Positions 51,832 through 63,761 of a DNA stretch of 64,000 bases are shown here, piece by piece. The position numbers and the translations under genes were made by a program. Location of the stretch: assembly GCA_003254905.1 (NCBI GenBank), contig QANU01001174.1, positions 236,992 to 300,991 on the forward strand, written 5' to 3'. The notes below the pieces were generated by a model. The model ran no database searches. It was given only the letters and a program-made list of their open reading frames with translations, and was not told the origin of the DNA. The number at the start of each line of letters is the position of its first letter. Positions within the stretch are counted from its first letter, which is position 1. Source of the stretch: Nissolia schottii. Its lineage: Eukaryota; Streptophyta; Magnoliopsida; Fabales; Fabaceae.

Positions 51832-53218
51832 ATTGAATCCAAACAAAAAAGTGTTTTCTTATTAAAATTCTAATATAGTTCAATTAGTCATATAAGTTAT
51901 AACCAAAGATAAATCATATTAATATTACCGACAAAGTTAGACACAATCAATAAAAGAATGAGTCTCTTAAATACTTAGTGATTTGAGTTTTAGTAATGTA
52001 TATAAAAAATACTTTATTGAGAGAGACATATCTATTTTGATAATCTCAAAGTTTTAAAAGAGATTAATCACCTATAAAAGTAAATAACTCCAAAGCAATA
52101 AAAATTATATCAATATATCATGCATGCACCAACTCATTATCTTCTATGGTACTTGCGCCAATCAAAATTTCCCAGCAAAAGTGCCACAATTTATGAAATC
52201 TAGGATATGGACAAATAATTATACTATAATGAGAAATGTTGAATTAAGGGCAGGCAAAAATCAACAACACCACCAATGATCCCAGATAGATATAAGCAAT
52301 TTCCTGGTTCCAAGTCCCAACATGTTATCAATTTTCTCAGTAAACAATCAAAGAAAAACTTGAAAAACTTTAATGAGTGCAGCCACGAAAATCATTAGAA
52401 AGGCATCCAATTGTGGCAAAATGCAGGGGTCTCATTAAAAAGTTGTCAGCAACCACATGCAGGCATGGAAGCATATGGAGAGATCAAAACAGGACCTCTA
52501 TTTTTATTTTTATTTTAATTGAAAGCATGGAAAGGTAAAAGTCAAAAATCCTCCACATCAGTCTTTAATTTGCAATTTGCAATCTGCAATGCCGGTGTTT
52601 AATCTCACGAAGCATGAGAACTGAACGTCTTATGCTAACTAATTCATCATTTATTATTCTATCTCCCACATAACGAAGCTAAACAAAAGTCAATAACAGT
52701 AACTCCTCAATATAATAAGCTTTCTACTTTCAAAACCTTTGAAAAGATCCTTACTCTTTGATTTGAGAAATTCTTACCTGATCATAAAGTATTATGCTAA
52801 ATATATTTTAAATAACACAATAAATGACATTTTAAATACATATAATGAGTTCTCTTAAAATAGAAGTTAAAAATGTCATTCAATTTATAATTTAAAGCAT
52901 ATCCAACATCACGCTCCATCACCCCCACCATATTTTTTTCATTTCTCCGTTCACCATCACAATCTTCATTTGTCAATTTCCGTGCGTTGACTTTATTGTT
53001 TAGAACAACTTGCATAATATTAAAAAAAACGTGTACCTTCTTCCATTCCTCAAATTTGTTGGCACTAATCGCCTCAAACAACTTCTCATAACTCTGTAGC
53101 CGAAGTTTCAGTTCTCATAATCACATCAATGTTAAGCTAAAGTTGTATATCTAGCTCCAGCTTCTCATTTTTCTCTTCTCTTTTTCTAGTCGTTTCCATT
53201 TCATCTTGTCCTAAACTC
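51832..53218. other. Intergenic and upstream region of the PUB22/23-like gene
   Basis: Mostly AT-rich. A minus frame at 52797-53081 (94 codons, containing SANKFEEWKKVH) is the only gene-like text; no family recognised and no flanking exons found. The C/T-rich leader just before 53219 (tctcttctctttttct) looks like a plant 5' untranslated region, and a TATA-like ttgtatatct lies at ~53143. Confidence 0.4.
52540..52992. promoter_or_regulatory. Three W-box elements upstream of the PUB22/23-like gene
   Basis: TTGACT cores at 52540-52545 (-), 52689-52694 (-) and 52987-52992 (+), within ~680 bp of the start codon. W boxes are WRKY transcription factor sites and common in immune-induced promoters; the spacing could still be chance in AT-rich DNA. 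Confidence 0.4.
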
Positions 53219-54436
53219 ATGGATGAAATTGAGGTCCCAGCACCTTTTCTCTGCCCAATTTCCTTGCAACTCATGAATGAGCCTGTGACTGTATCCACAG
53301 GAATCACTTATGAAAGAGAAAACATAGAGAGATGGCTATTCACATGCAAGAACAAAATCTGCCCTGTCACAAAGCAAACACTATTACAAACAGATCTCAC
53401 CCCAAACCACACTCTACACAGATTGATCCAATCTTGGTGCAACCACAACAATCATGCCTCACTTGAAACAACAACATCACAACATGTTCCAAATCCAAAG
53501 CCAGCCATTGACATCTCTCAAATTGCCAAACTCCTATCTGAAGCAAAGAGGGCCCCACAAGAGCACATCAAAGAATGCCTTGCAAGGCTTAGATCAATTG
53601 CATTTGAGAGTGAGGGTAACAAGAAATGTTTGGAGTCTTCAGGGGCAATAGATTTCTTAGCCTCAATCATCAACAAAAGGGATTCCGTTGTGATTATTGA
53701 AGCAGCTATTGAAGTGTTATTCCACCTGAATCCATCAGGGTCTAAACTCAGAGATCTCATAAACAAGGAGGGGATTCAGTTTCTTGAGGCTTTGTTTCAT
53801 GTCTTGAAGCTTGGGAACCACCAATCAAGAGCATGTGCAACCCTGCTGTTGAAATCGGCATTTTCGGCCGCGGATCCAACCCAATTGAGCAGTGTGAGAA
53901 CAGAACAGTTTGCAGAGATCACAAGGGTGCTGAGGGATCAGGTTTCAATTCAGGCTTCTAAGGCTGCATTGAAGCTTCTAGTGGAGCTTTCTTCGTGGGG
54001 CCGGAACCGGATCAAGGCGGTTGAAGGGGGCGCCGTGTCAGTCCTCATTGAGCTCCTTCTACAAGTTTCCGAGAGGAGGGCCTGTGAGCTGATTTTGGTG
54101 GCTTTGGAGAGGCTTTGTGGCTGTGCCGAAGGGCGCGCCGAGTTGTTGAGCCATGGAGCTGGAGTGGCTGCTGTGTCCAAGAAGATTCTGAGGGTTTCTT
54201 GCGTCGCAAGCGATAGAGGGGTCAAGATTTTGGCCTCAATTTGCCGGTATTCGGCTACTCCTAGGGTGCTTCAGGAGATGGTGGTGGTTGGGGCTGTGAA
54301 CAAGCTGTGTTTGGTGCTTCAAGTTGAAGGGAGGTTCAAGGCCAAGGAGAGGGCTGATGGGATTCTCAAATTGCACTCCTCCGTTTGGAAGAATTCTTCA
54401 TGTATCCCTCTGCATTTGCTTTCGTCATATCCGTGA
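53219..54436 (+). CDS. PUB23-like: U-box E3 ubiquitin ligase, PUB22/PUB23-like, intronless
   Basis: 405 residues. Residues ~7-80 form a U-box (PAPFLCPISLQLMNEPV, GITYERENIERW, CPVTKQTLL, LTPNHTLHRLIQSWC), which recruits the ubiquitin-conjugating enzyme without zinc. Residues ~105-395 are armadillo-type helices that bind the substrate (ALKLLVELSSWGRNRIKAVE, ERLCGCAEGRAELLSHGAGV, KLCLVLQVEGRFKAKERADG, LKLHSSVWKNSSCIPLHL). Length, absence of introns and the C-terminal VWKNSSC motif fit the PUB22/23 class, cytosolic ligases that in Arabidopsis target exocyst subunit Exo70B2 and dampen pattern-triggered immunity, and act in drought response. The first ATG is followed by G and precedes the U-box by six residues, as usual. 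A paralogue lies convergent at 61952-59358, and a decayed copy of this gene's 3' end at 55742-56125. The PUB22 versus PUB23 choice cannot be made here. Confidence 0.95.
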   Translation: MDEIEVPAPFLCPISLQLMNEPVTVSTGITYERENIERWLFTCKNKICPVTKQTLLQTDLTPNHTLHRLIQSWCNHNNHASLETTTSQHVPNPKPAIDISQIAKLLSEAKRAPQEHIKECLARLRSIAFESEGNKKCLESSGAIDFLASIINKRDSVVIIEAAIEVLFHLNPSGSKLRDLINKEGIQFLEALFHVLKLGNHQSRACATLLLKSAFSAADPTQLSSVRTEQFAEITRVLRDQVSIQASKAALKLLVELSSWGRNRIKAVEGGAVSVLIELLLQVSERRACELILVALERLCGCAEGRAELLSHGAGVAAVSKKILRVSCVASDRGVKILASICRYSATPRVLQEMVVVGAVNKLCLVLQVEGRFKAKERADGILKLHSSVWKNSSCIPLHLLSSYP

Positions 54437-55741
54437 TCAATCGGAAAATTCTAAGATGTTCTAAGACCATCGCAAAAGAGAAGGGTTTTTTGTTTTGTAG
54501 ACGAATAATCACTGTCTCTCACTTTTCCTTGCACCAGAATGCCATATGTCCATAACATTTTGTAACATGTCTTCAAGTTTTAGTTATGAATCTCAAGTGA
54601 ATTGAATGAAAAATTAATGATTTCCCCCGTTAAATATGGTCTTGTTTAGTTATGTTATGAGAGCGAAAGACATAAACATTTTACTTGAGTCTTATTAAAT
54701 TTAAAGGGATTCCAATTATTCAAAATATTATAGTATTTCTCCCTCATAATATGATGGAATATGACCATGTAACATGTACAGTCTGCCATATATAATATAT
54801 GTACTAGTAAGCACTGAAAATTAGCAACAAGCGCTTTGGTTGTCAAGTGTGTTACTCATGGAATTCTGTCTATTTGAGCAACAAGCGCTTCAAGCACTGA
54901 AGGCCTGAGCTTGATTTTGGTTATTAGTGGTGCTAGTAGGCTTTGATGAATAAGATGCTTTCAATGTCACTATTAGGTTACCTAATCCTCTTGGGGGAGA
55001 AGAAGACAAAGAAAGTATGCTTAAAATTGGTTATATCATTCCTAGACCGACATTTTGAGTTAATTATAAAATAAATTGTAGGGAAAATTTCACAAACTAC
55101 CTTTGAAATTTATTAAAATTGTACTTCATTTTAAACTATGAGCAAAATGTCAATGTTAAGATGTACTGAGTAAATTTTGGAGCATCATTCACCAAGTTAA
55201 TTATTTTAACCCTCTAATTGAAGACTACCTGTATACCTAATGATAAATGGTTAAAAATGAAATCAAACATTTGATAAAACTCATACTATTTTTACACTAA
55301 AAATTCTCTGAAGAACCAATTTATTCTCTCCGATCCTACCTTCTTCTTCCTCACCTTCTCCTCCCACCTACCAGTCATGGAACCTCTTCTTCCATGCTTG
55401 AGTTTCTTATTGTGCCCATCCCCATCCCTTCTCCGATGCAGTTTTGGAGTAGAATGTAATTTTGACAAAAATTAAGAATAGTTTATACAATTTGTTCTAA
55501 ATTATAAGTTATCGCTTATCAATTAGATATGGAGTTAGTAATTTCTAGTTGTACACATGCTTTCCTTAAATAATATTTTGAAGTTGAGTCTCTTGAATAT
55601 AAAAGTATTGAGAGAGCTTTATTCTCAATAGGCTTGTAGTGGAATGACATGATTGGAGCCAAATTAGTTAAAATAAATTGGTGAACTTTAAATACTGATG
55701 AGTTTGATAAGAAAAAAATTGACATAAATTATAAACTAATT
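54437..55741. other. 3' flank of the PUB22/23-like gene and intergenic
   Basis: 54437-54620 probably holds the 3' untranslated region. 54437-54610 and 54990-55085 have related copies further right (55742-56125). The frame at 55519-55725 has no domain. Confidence 0.5.
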
Positions 55742-56125
55742 GAATTTCCTCGTGTATTCTTGCATATTTGCTTTCGTCCTATCCATGATCTCAATAAATT
55801 TTAAAAGGAAAATAAGAGAAAAGTTTTGCTTCGTATAATTTGTTAGTTGACAAATAATCATCGTCAGACCTCATTGTCTCTCATTTTCCTTAGACCGAAA
55901 TATCATATTTCAATAACATTTGGTAACATGTCTAAATTCTAGTTATGAATGGAAAATAAATCCACATATCAATTTTTTTAAAAATTATCCAATATAATTA
56001 TTTTATTTGAATTCATTTTCTATGAAATATAATGCTAACTCACACTTGATTAATGTAATTAACGTATCAATAAATTGTGTCATTCCTAGACTGAGATTTT
56101 AGTTAATTATATAAATAAATTGCGA
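55742..56125 (+). pseudogene. Relic of a tandem duplicate of the PUB 3' end and downstream flank
   Basis: 55742-55795 aligns to the last ~16 codons and stop region of the gene at 53219-54436 (ttgctttcgtcctatccatgat against ttgctttcgtcatatccgtgat, compared in short pieces). 55840-55960 aligns to its 3' flank (tctctcattttcctta, aataacatttggtaacatg, tagttatgaat). 56070-56125 aligns to 54995-55080 (tcattcctagac, gttaattat). The same order is kept with deletions. The upstream coding part is absent, so it cannot encode a ligase. Confidence 0.75.
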
Positions 56126-57017
56126 GTGACCTAGTAATTTAGGTGAATTATTCGGTGTTGTTTGGGGCACAATACCTTATCTTTTTCAAATATATACAAT
56201 TATGAATGAGGCTTTTCTTATAGAGCTGGGGTGGCAACCCCTCACTGAGCCTAATTCCCTCTGGGCCCAACTCCTTTCATTTTTTTCCTCAATTTTTATC
56301 ATTTGCAATATCCATTAATTTTTTTAGTCTACTCGTTTTCCTCTTCTTTCTTTCTCCTTTTCTTTTCTTTTCTTGCTTCTTTCTTCCTTTCCTTTGTTTT
56401 TTTTACACCTTCGTTTTCTTCTTTTTAAAATGTTTTTTATAATTGTTATAATATTTGTTTACTTCTTCGTTTTGTGTGATATAATGTTTATTTATTTGTG
56501 TTGTAATGTTTGATTCTGAGTGTTATTTGTGATGTAATATTTATTTATGAGAGAGTGGAAAAGAATTGTCACATTTATTTTTTGCTATTTAAATGATGTG
56601 TGCCCCATTTATTTTATTTTTTATATTTAATGATGCTTGTTTATTTATTTTGTAATATTTATTTATATTTATTATTTGTGGATTACATTACACTTTCTTC
56701 CACTAATTAAAAAATGATTTAATCTAAGTAAATAATTTTTCTTTAAATATATATAAATTAATTATTTTCTTAATTTATATACATCTATCAAAAGTAAGGG
56801 AACATAGGGAGTACTTAGCTAACAGTAGCAGTTGCAGAAACCCAAGGAGTTAGACCACGTGTTTAAAGTTTAATATTCAGCCTCCATTTTTTTTATGAGT
56901 GAGATTATATGTATACTAAATATTATACTAATAAACAGACCACTATTTTAAATACATATTGATCTATTGTTAATAAAATAATTGCTATCACTTGTCCCAC
57001 TAATTATATATACAAAA
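56126..57017. other. Intergenic, nothing recognised
   Basis: T-rich (tctttctttctcc-type run at 56330-56400), otherwise no gene or repeat. Confidence 0.5.
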
Positions 57018-57235
57018 ATGTTACATGTACACCTAATTTTATACACCCATACATACATCATTAATAATGCACAAACTTTATTCTTATAAGTACACAAACA
57101 TTACAAACTTATAGATGATATTTTCAATTATACTTGATTAAGTGCACAAACATTACAGGCATTAAAACACAAACTTTATGTATATAAGTATAGGGTGTAT
57201 GTATGATGTATACTTTTTAGTGTACGTGTAGGAGG
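57018..57235. mobile_element. Small terminal-inverted-repeat element, same family as 24300-26425
   Basis: The left end atgttacatgtacacc and 'acacccatacatacatca' are mirrored by 'gggtgtatgtatgatgtata' and 'tgtacgtgtaggagga'. The interior has 'gcacaaactttattcttata' and 'gtgcacaaacattac', the same words as the minisatellite at 12.7-13.5 kb (inverse) and the repeats flanking the N gap. About 218 bp, non-coding. Confidence 0.6.
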
Positions 57236-58760
57236 ACTCTTATATATAATAGTACATTGATATCCATTTTATTGTCCACAGATTTTTTTTTTTTTCATTC
57301 CCCTTTTTGCCGATGCTGTCGGTTGCGCAACTGCTCAGAAGATAACCATTGATTGATCAAATCCAACGTCAGGGTGTGCTGTTTACACCAAATTAAACTA
57401 ACATATGTAGTTATTACTATTACACAATGCAGATTAGAACAATTTAGCCTTATCTAAAGACTATTGAGAGGATATTAGATTCTTAATACTATCCTGGTAC
57501 CCAAAATTGGCCAGACCACCCAACGGGTTCTTTAATAATGTTTATTATGGGTGAGCCGAGTATTATTGAATCTTGGTAATATTTTATTTGCTACTCTTAT
57601 TTACCCTTCTTAGGTTCAACATTTTTATTTGCTAGTCTTGCTTACCCTTTCCTTAAGTTTAACTCTTTCATAATGAAAACGTTGAAGAAAAAAAAAAGTA
57701 TACACATGCACAAAAAAAGGACAAGTTATCAGAGGGCTCCATTCGATGTTATGCCTCGTAAGAGGATGATACTTCAGAAGGAGGAATAAGAGCAGTTATT
57801 CGCGATCAAACTATATTTTGCTATGATTGTTTTGCATCTAGGACTTCGTCTATAAATAAAGAAAAATTTACATACTTCAAAAAAATTCGCAACTCAACAC
57901 AACACAACACAACTCTTATCATGTTAAAATTTGACAACTAACTTTAAATTTTTAAGCTTTATTTTCTTAAAAAAATAAAATTGAATTAGACTGACTAATC
58001 CATATATATGTGTGTGAATGCACTGCAACTAACATAATCAAAATTAGGTAACATTTGAATTAAAAAAAAGTGATGTTATTTACATTAACAACATTTTACT
58101 TGTGATATCTTTAAGTTATGTAACTAAAGAATTTTTGATAATATTTTACTATATTATTTAATAATATTTATTATACTTTTAGCAATATTCTATAAGATGT
58201 GGTAATTTAATAATATCGCTAAAAGTTAAATATGGAGCAGTGATGGTTCAACCGAGTTCAAGTTATTGAGGAAACCTATAATGATTATGAATAGTATACC
58301 AATCGCATCGACTCAAAACATGAGTTTTTTATTCTTCTGTCCAAACTGAATCATGCCAGACAACTCTCAATTTTCTTTGAAACATTCGTATGTTATCCAT
58401 GGACTTAATTTTTACACTCACGCCTGACACCGGTGATATTTTTTTTATTGTATTTATATTTTACTATATAAAAATGATATCTGTATATATATATATTTTT
58501 TTTTTTGACATAGTCGACACCCTTTTACTGTCGATCATGAATTTACAGAAAGAATATTGAAGTATTTTTTATCCTTAATTGGATGAGATGTCAAAATTTA
58601 TGTCACATATTTATATACAAATAATATAATTCTTTATTTTATTTAGTGTATAAGAGGATTGGTAAGAATTTATAATGTTAACCGTAGTTTTTTTTTTTAG
58701 CAAATTATCTATGATGAGACAAAGAATGAGTTAGTATTGGGGGATAGAGAAAAAATTTAG
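57236..58760. other. Intergenic, nothing recognised
   Basis: AT-rich; short (ta)n at 58480-58492. No gene. Confidence 0.5.
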
Positions 58761-59149
58761 GTGGATTCTCACATGAAATATGACAAATGCTTTCTGTTAT
58801 CAAATTTTTTTGTTTTTAATAATTTTAAAAATTAAATGTTATCAAATTTTGTCATAATTTCATATTTTGCATGCTTTTAATAAATTTTTCTTTAATTAAA
58901 TCATTGCAAAAACTAATTTGTAAGAGATTTAGAACTTTGTGGACTATTTGAGATTATAATACACTTTTTTACAAATATTGTATTAAAAAATATTAATTTA
59001 TCACATTAAATTATATAACATATTAGTGTGTCATATTAGATTATGAAATGATGACAAAATTTGCTGAATTTAATTCTAAAAATTATTAAAAAAAAAAAAA
59101 TTAAGAAGAGAGGGTATATATTTACTGCACTTGACACGTGAGAAACCAC
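58761..59149. mobile_element. Foldback MITE, family as 814-1217, copy 3
   Basis: Begins gtggattctcacatg and ends cacgtgagaaaccac, a clear inverted pair. The interior matches 895-1165 (ttgtattaaaaaatattaat, tttatcacatta, gaaatgatgacaaaatttg). Lies ~200 bp beyond the stop codon of the PUB24-like gene. Confidence 0.7.
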
Positions 59150-59357
59150 AAAAAAAAGTTATCCCAAAAAAATTACTTATTTTCTTCAAATTATACACTT
59201 GATTTATCAAGACCTATGAACAGGGAAGATACAAGAAGGGAAACCCCTCAAGCAGCATTGAATAATTCAAGTCACCTAAGCAACTTGGAGTGTAATTAAT
59301 TACCTAATTGAGGATACATGAAGGCTTATAGCCTGATACTAATTAGTTGATTTCAAA

Positions 59358-61952
59358 TCACCTTTGATGCCTAGTTAACAAATATATTTGTATACAAGGA
59401 GAATTGTTCCAAACTTTGGAATGCAACCTAAGGACCCCTCTTGCTTTTTCTTTCAAATAAGAGGCACAATCAGCTTGCATCACCATGCAAAGCTTTGAAA
59501 CTGCTCCAACCCTCAACATTTCTAAAACAACCTCATTGGATGCTGAGTACTTTGCAATCACTGAAAGTATGTGAAGTGCTTGGTCATCGGTTGCCGAAGA
59601 AACCCGAAGAAGCCTCTTAGTAACCACTGCTATCCCTGCTGCATGCCTCAGGAACTGTTCCCTCCCTTCGGCACACGAGCAAAGATGTGCAAGAAGGTTG
59701 AAGACGAGCTCCGAGACATTCTTCTCCGGTTTCTCGAGCTCGAGCTCGATGAGTTCCGTGACTGCACCTGATACGATGACAATTAGTTAGTTAGTTAGAA
59801 TATATATTGTATAAATAAGGACTAAAACCCTAAATTAGTCCTCGAATGAATTGTTTATGTATCAATTTGGTCATCGAAAGATTTGTGACATTGATTTGGT
59901 TATCGAAAAATTTGTAACATCAATATAATTATCAAAAGATTAAACAACTTTTGGGAGAGATTATTGATATAGTATCAAAACTATTATGGCCAAGAGGTTT
60001 ATAATTCGATCTTTGCTGCCTTCCATTTCTAAAAAAGTCATTCACACTTCAAGTAAAAAAAACTATTGCTTAAGTGGACATGTTAATTAAGATATACAAA
60101 TTATTTAACTTTCTCTACTCATCAACTTAAACTTTTGGGAGAGATGAGTATTGATAACAGTCTCCCTTAAAATCACCATATTTATAACTTGAATGTTATA
60201 ACTAACTTGATATAAGATTAATCTTCTAAGAACTAAATTGATGTCTCACAACTCTTTTGAGCATCGGTCAATATGAGGATTTACTCTATAAATAAGCTTA
60301 GAGGATATTGTGACTCATGAGTGAATGACCATTGTTAGTAAACAGAGTTATCTTACTTAGAATCATTGGCTTTGGGACACTGCCAGCTTACTAATCATCC
60401 ACCACTAGACGAGATTTTGATAGGATGCAGATTCTATTAAAATTTCATCTAATGATAAATAACTAGTTAGTTAACAATGTCTCACAGCAATAAATATAAA
60501 TAATATTTCTCTAATAAATATTGCAATTGAAGTTTTGTCTCATTGACTCGAAGAAAAGAGATTTACCTGCTTCCACGATCTTCGTACGGTTTCTAGCCAA
60601 AGGGCACGTTTCAATGAGGACGTGCAAAGCTGATTTTATGGCTTGTTGGGAGAGCACTGCCCTCCTTCTCAACACTCTCACCATTTCCATGAAGAATTTA
60701 AGGGTCAAGCTCCCCAAAGGTGTTGAATCCGAAACCTCAATGGTCAACTTCAATAGTGGCATTGCTTCGTTTACCATCTTCACGTTCTTCTCCAAACAAA
60801 GCTGCAAAATCCAAGTCAACGAGTTGATGAAGTCCAAGTTTAGCCCAACGAGAGCCTTCATGCTTGTCGTTGATGGATTCCACATTAGATGAAGAACTCT
60901 TAGTGCTTCTTCTAGACAAGTCGTGTTACCTGTTGCGATGATGAAAAAATATTCATGTTGGACTTGTCATTAATATTGAACTTATAAAATTCTATGAAAA
61001 TAGATATACGTGATATCGTGTAACTGGGCTTCTTGTTTTATATTATAAGTCAAGTTGAATAGCTAAATTAATATTGTATATGATTAAGCTCAATGTTACC
61101 CCAATTCATGACACACACACACACACACATATATATATATGAGTGCTAGGTATATTCCTTCTCTAACTTATTATATTTAAAGCTAAAGAGATATCATCAA
61201 CAAACGAATCTGATTTATCTAGTTGCTCCGCCATTGAATAATTAATTACCAATGGACGATTGTATGGAGACGAAATTCTGGAATAAAATTGAATATTATT
61301 TGTCATGACATAAATAGGCACATATGTATTCATTCTTTATTATCTATAAATTGATGTTCTAACGTGACGTATTAAACATTTATGGAATAAATTATGTCTG
61401 ATTGTTTTAACACATCTTTGATTTTGTATGTTTAAATCCTAAATCTTAAAATTGTAGTGATATATACCAATAAAACGAAAAATTATTTCTAACATTACCT
61501 TGTTTGAAACTCTTGGTAATCACCATAACCATAGCTTTGGCCACTCCTGCATCAGCCATGCACGCCCTATTCCTCGCACTCTCCGTAGCCAAAGCATGCA
61601 TCTTCTCCAACGCCCTTTGGTATCTACCCGGAGCCTCAAGATCCCTCATAAGTCTCTCAACGCGGAACTTCTCTAGAGGGAACTTGGCGGTTGCCGGAAT
61701 CCGATCAACTCCCTCATTCGCCGAGCTCCACGCCTGGATCAGTCTCCTAAGCGTGTGGTTCGGCGTTAGGTACTGCGAGCTCCGTGGCAGTGGCTGCTTG
61801 GTGACCGGACAGACGCTGTCCTTCGCCTTAAGCAGCCACTGCTCGATGCTCTCTCTATCGTACGTTATGCCCGTTATGGCGGTTACGGGGTCCTTCATGA
61901 CCTGAAGCGAAATGGGACAAAGAAAATATTGAGGAATCTCAACCTCAGCCAT
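59358..61952 (-). CDS. PUB24-like: U-box E3 ubiquitin ligase, PUB24-like (3 exons, complete)
   Basis: Coding exons on the minus strand: 61952-61499 (454 nt), 60929-60567 (363 nt), 59767-59358 (410 nt). Donors read caag|gtaatg and gcag|gtaaat, acceptors caacag|gta and tatcag|gtg. Both junctions split a glycine codon after its first base. The product is 408 residues. Residues ~6-78 are the U-box (IPQYFLCPISLQVMKDPV, GITYDRESIEQWLL, CPVTKQPLP, LTPNHTLRRLIQAWS). The rest is armadillo-type (HLMWNPSTTSMKALVG, LIETCPLARNRTKIVEAG, HLCSCAEGREQFLRHAAGI, VWNNSPCIQIYLL). The protein should ubiquitinate a client bound by its ARM region; in Arabidopsis PUB24 acts with PUB22 and PUB23 to limit pattern-triggered immunity. 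The intron-bearing structure and sequence differ from the intronless paralogue at 53219-54436, so the pair is not a recent duplication. Intron 2 carries MITE fragments. Confidence 0.94.
59815..60512 (+). mobile_element. Transposon fragments in PUB24-like intron 2
   Basis: 59815-59960 has 'ttagtcctcgaatgaatt' and repeated 'atttggt.atcgaaa' wording usual in Mutator-type MITEs. 60408-60512 resembles the middle of the MITE at 33270-33471 (gagattttgata, taatgataaata, aatatttctc). Neither is complete. Confidence 0.4.
61110..61140 (+). repeat. (AC)n(AT)n microsatellite in PUB24-like intron 1
   Basis: About nine ac dinucleotides followed by an at run of about six, within the 569-bp first intron. Confidence 0.9.
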
Positions 61953-63761
61953 TACTGTATCTCACGAAAACATAAAACAATCGATATGTGTTTTTGTTTC
62001 TTTTTACTGGTGATGTTTTGCTGAACAAGAGAAGAAGAATGAGAAGAAATATTCCAGTTATTGTTTTGATTTTCAGGTAAGAGAATGCGGCTTTCTATAA
62101 GTATTACTCTTAAGGTCTTGATGTATATATATGCATATAATAATATATATGGCAGATCATAGACCATATAGGAGGGTGGACATTTCTAGATAAGTGTGTC
62201 ATAAAACTGTGCCCTTTTTTGTTTTTTGCTTTTGTTTATTCCTTGATTTTTTTTCCCCAGTCATAGACGCTTGATGTTTTGTCAATGATGCTTTGCCTGG
62301 TCAAATGGTGTAGCAAACGTTTGAATTACTTTGTTATTATTGTGGCTATTGAATTTTTAGATGCATGGACGATTTTTTCTAAGTGTTCATCATGCTTTAC
62401 CACGTGGCGTGGTTTAGTGGCCATTATGTTTCATGTACGGCTGCTGATAGTCTAATAATGCCGTTTCGCTTTTTTGTTTTTTTAATATATATATATATAT
62501 ATAATTGATTTAAATAATTAAACGCTTGTTCTTTTAGGATTTAAATGATAGAAATGATTGTTTTGTACTAATTTAGTTGTACAACTTATATTTTTTAAAA
62601 AGTCAATTTTAATATATTTAAAAAGTTGATATATTATTAGCACATTTTATTTAAATATAAAATAATTTATTCATAAATTACTTATAATACAAGGCCTATT
62701 GTTAAAAACTTTTTTTTTACGTAAGACAACTATTTACCTAAACACGATCTTAAGCATGTTTTAAGTCTACAGAGAGTAATTAAAAGCTATCGTATAGAAA
62801 GAATTTCACTTTGATATTAGACTTGTTTAGCTGGAGCCGTATTAACTAGAGTTTGACAAACTTTAAATACTAAAAAGCCACTCAAAAAAGAACTTTGTGA
62901 GATAAATTTTTTTCCTTGTCCATAATGTATGTATACCAAAATTGATATGTTGTTATCACAGTTTCAATAAGTGTAGATTTAATTGATAAAATGTTGAATT
63001 GGATGTAAATTGAGACCTTTTCTACACATTAGCAGCGAAGACAATATATCAATTGGACGCATATACCTACACCTATTTTAAATGTGATCAATGCTTGAAT
63101 CTGCACGTATAAACAATGAAACTGTTATGAAATGAGGGTGGAGGCGGAATTAGATGAAGGAGGCCTAAAAGAAAGGAACTTTCAAACTCAACTTTGTGTT
63201 TTCAACCTTTTTGTTTTTTCTATATTAAAAAGGGAATAAATTATAATCGATTATGAGTTTCGACTGCTTTTCACTTTAGTTCTTTTGACCCAAGTGCAAG
63301 TCTGCTCAGCAATATATGTACATGGTGGGCCAATACGAGTTTAAATTTTATCTGTATCATTTTCAAAGATGGGAGGTGATAGAGGTGGCGGATTGAATTC
63401 AACTATGACAAGCGGGACCCACAATCGGCAGTTTTGGTAAAGAAAATTACCAAAGTGGAAAAAGTTCATTGGTGATGTTCATAACTATACAATATCATAT
63501 ATTAATATTATAAGCCAGTTTCAGCCAATTAACACATCAGCCAAATTACAGAACTACTGTTGAGAAAATTTGGATGACACACGCATCTGAGTCTACGTCG
63601 GATGAACTTCATAAGTGCAGCATGGGAGCCACCCAATATATATCCAATAATTAAGGCTTGGCGGCCTTCTAGTTTGTTTTTTTCCTTCCTCTTAAAGAAA
63701 AATAAAATAAATGTGTAACCTTCTAGTTTCATAACCAAATCAAGTTTAATTAGTCAGCCAT
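61953..63761. other. PUB24-like upstream region and intergenic
   Basis: Upstream of the PUB24-like start (minus strand). One full W-box, TTGACC on the minus strand, lies at 62299-62304, ~350 bp from the start codon. A (ta)n tract lies at 62484-62502. Short frames show no domain. Confidence 0.4.

Noticed and set aside
52797..53081. 94-codon minus frame upstream of the PUB gene
   Set aside because: More protein-like than most, but no family recognised and no neighbouring exons; kept only as a note.
53518..54225. Minus-strand frames of 82-91 codons inside the PUB22/23-like gene
   Set aside because: Shadows of a conserved plus-strand coding sequence.
60521..61905. Plus-strand frames of 123 and 133 codons over the PUB24-like exons
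   Set aside because: Antisense to confirmed exons with U-box/ARM coding content.
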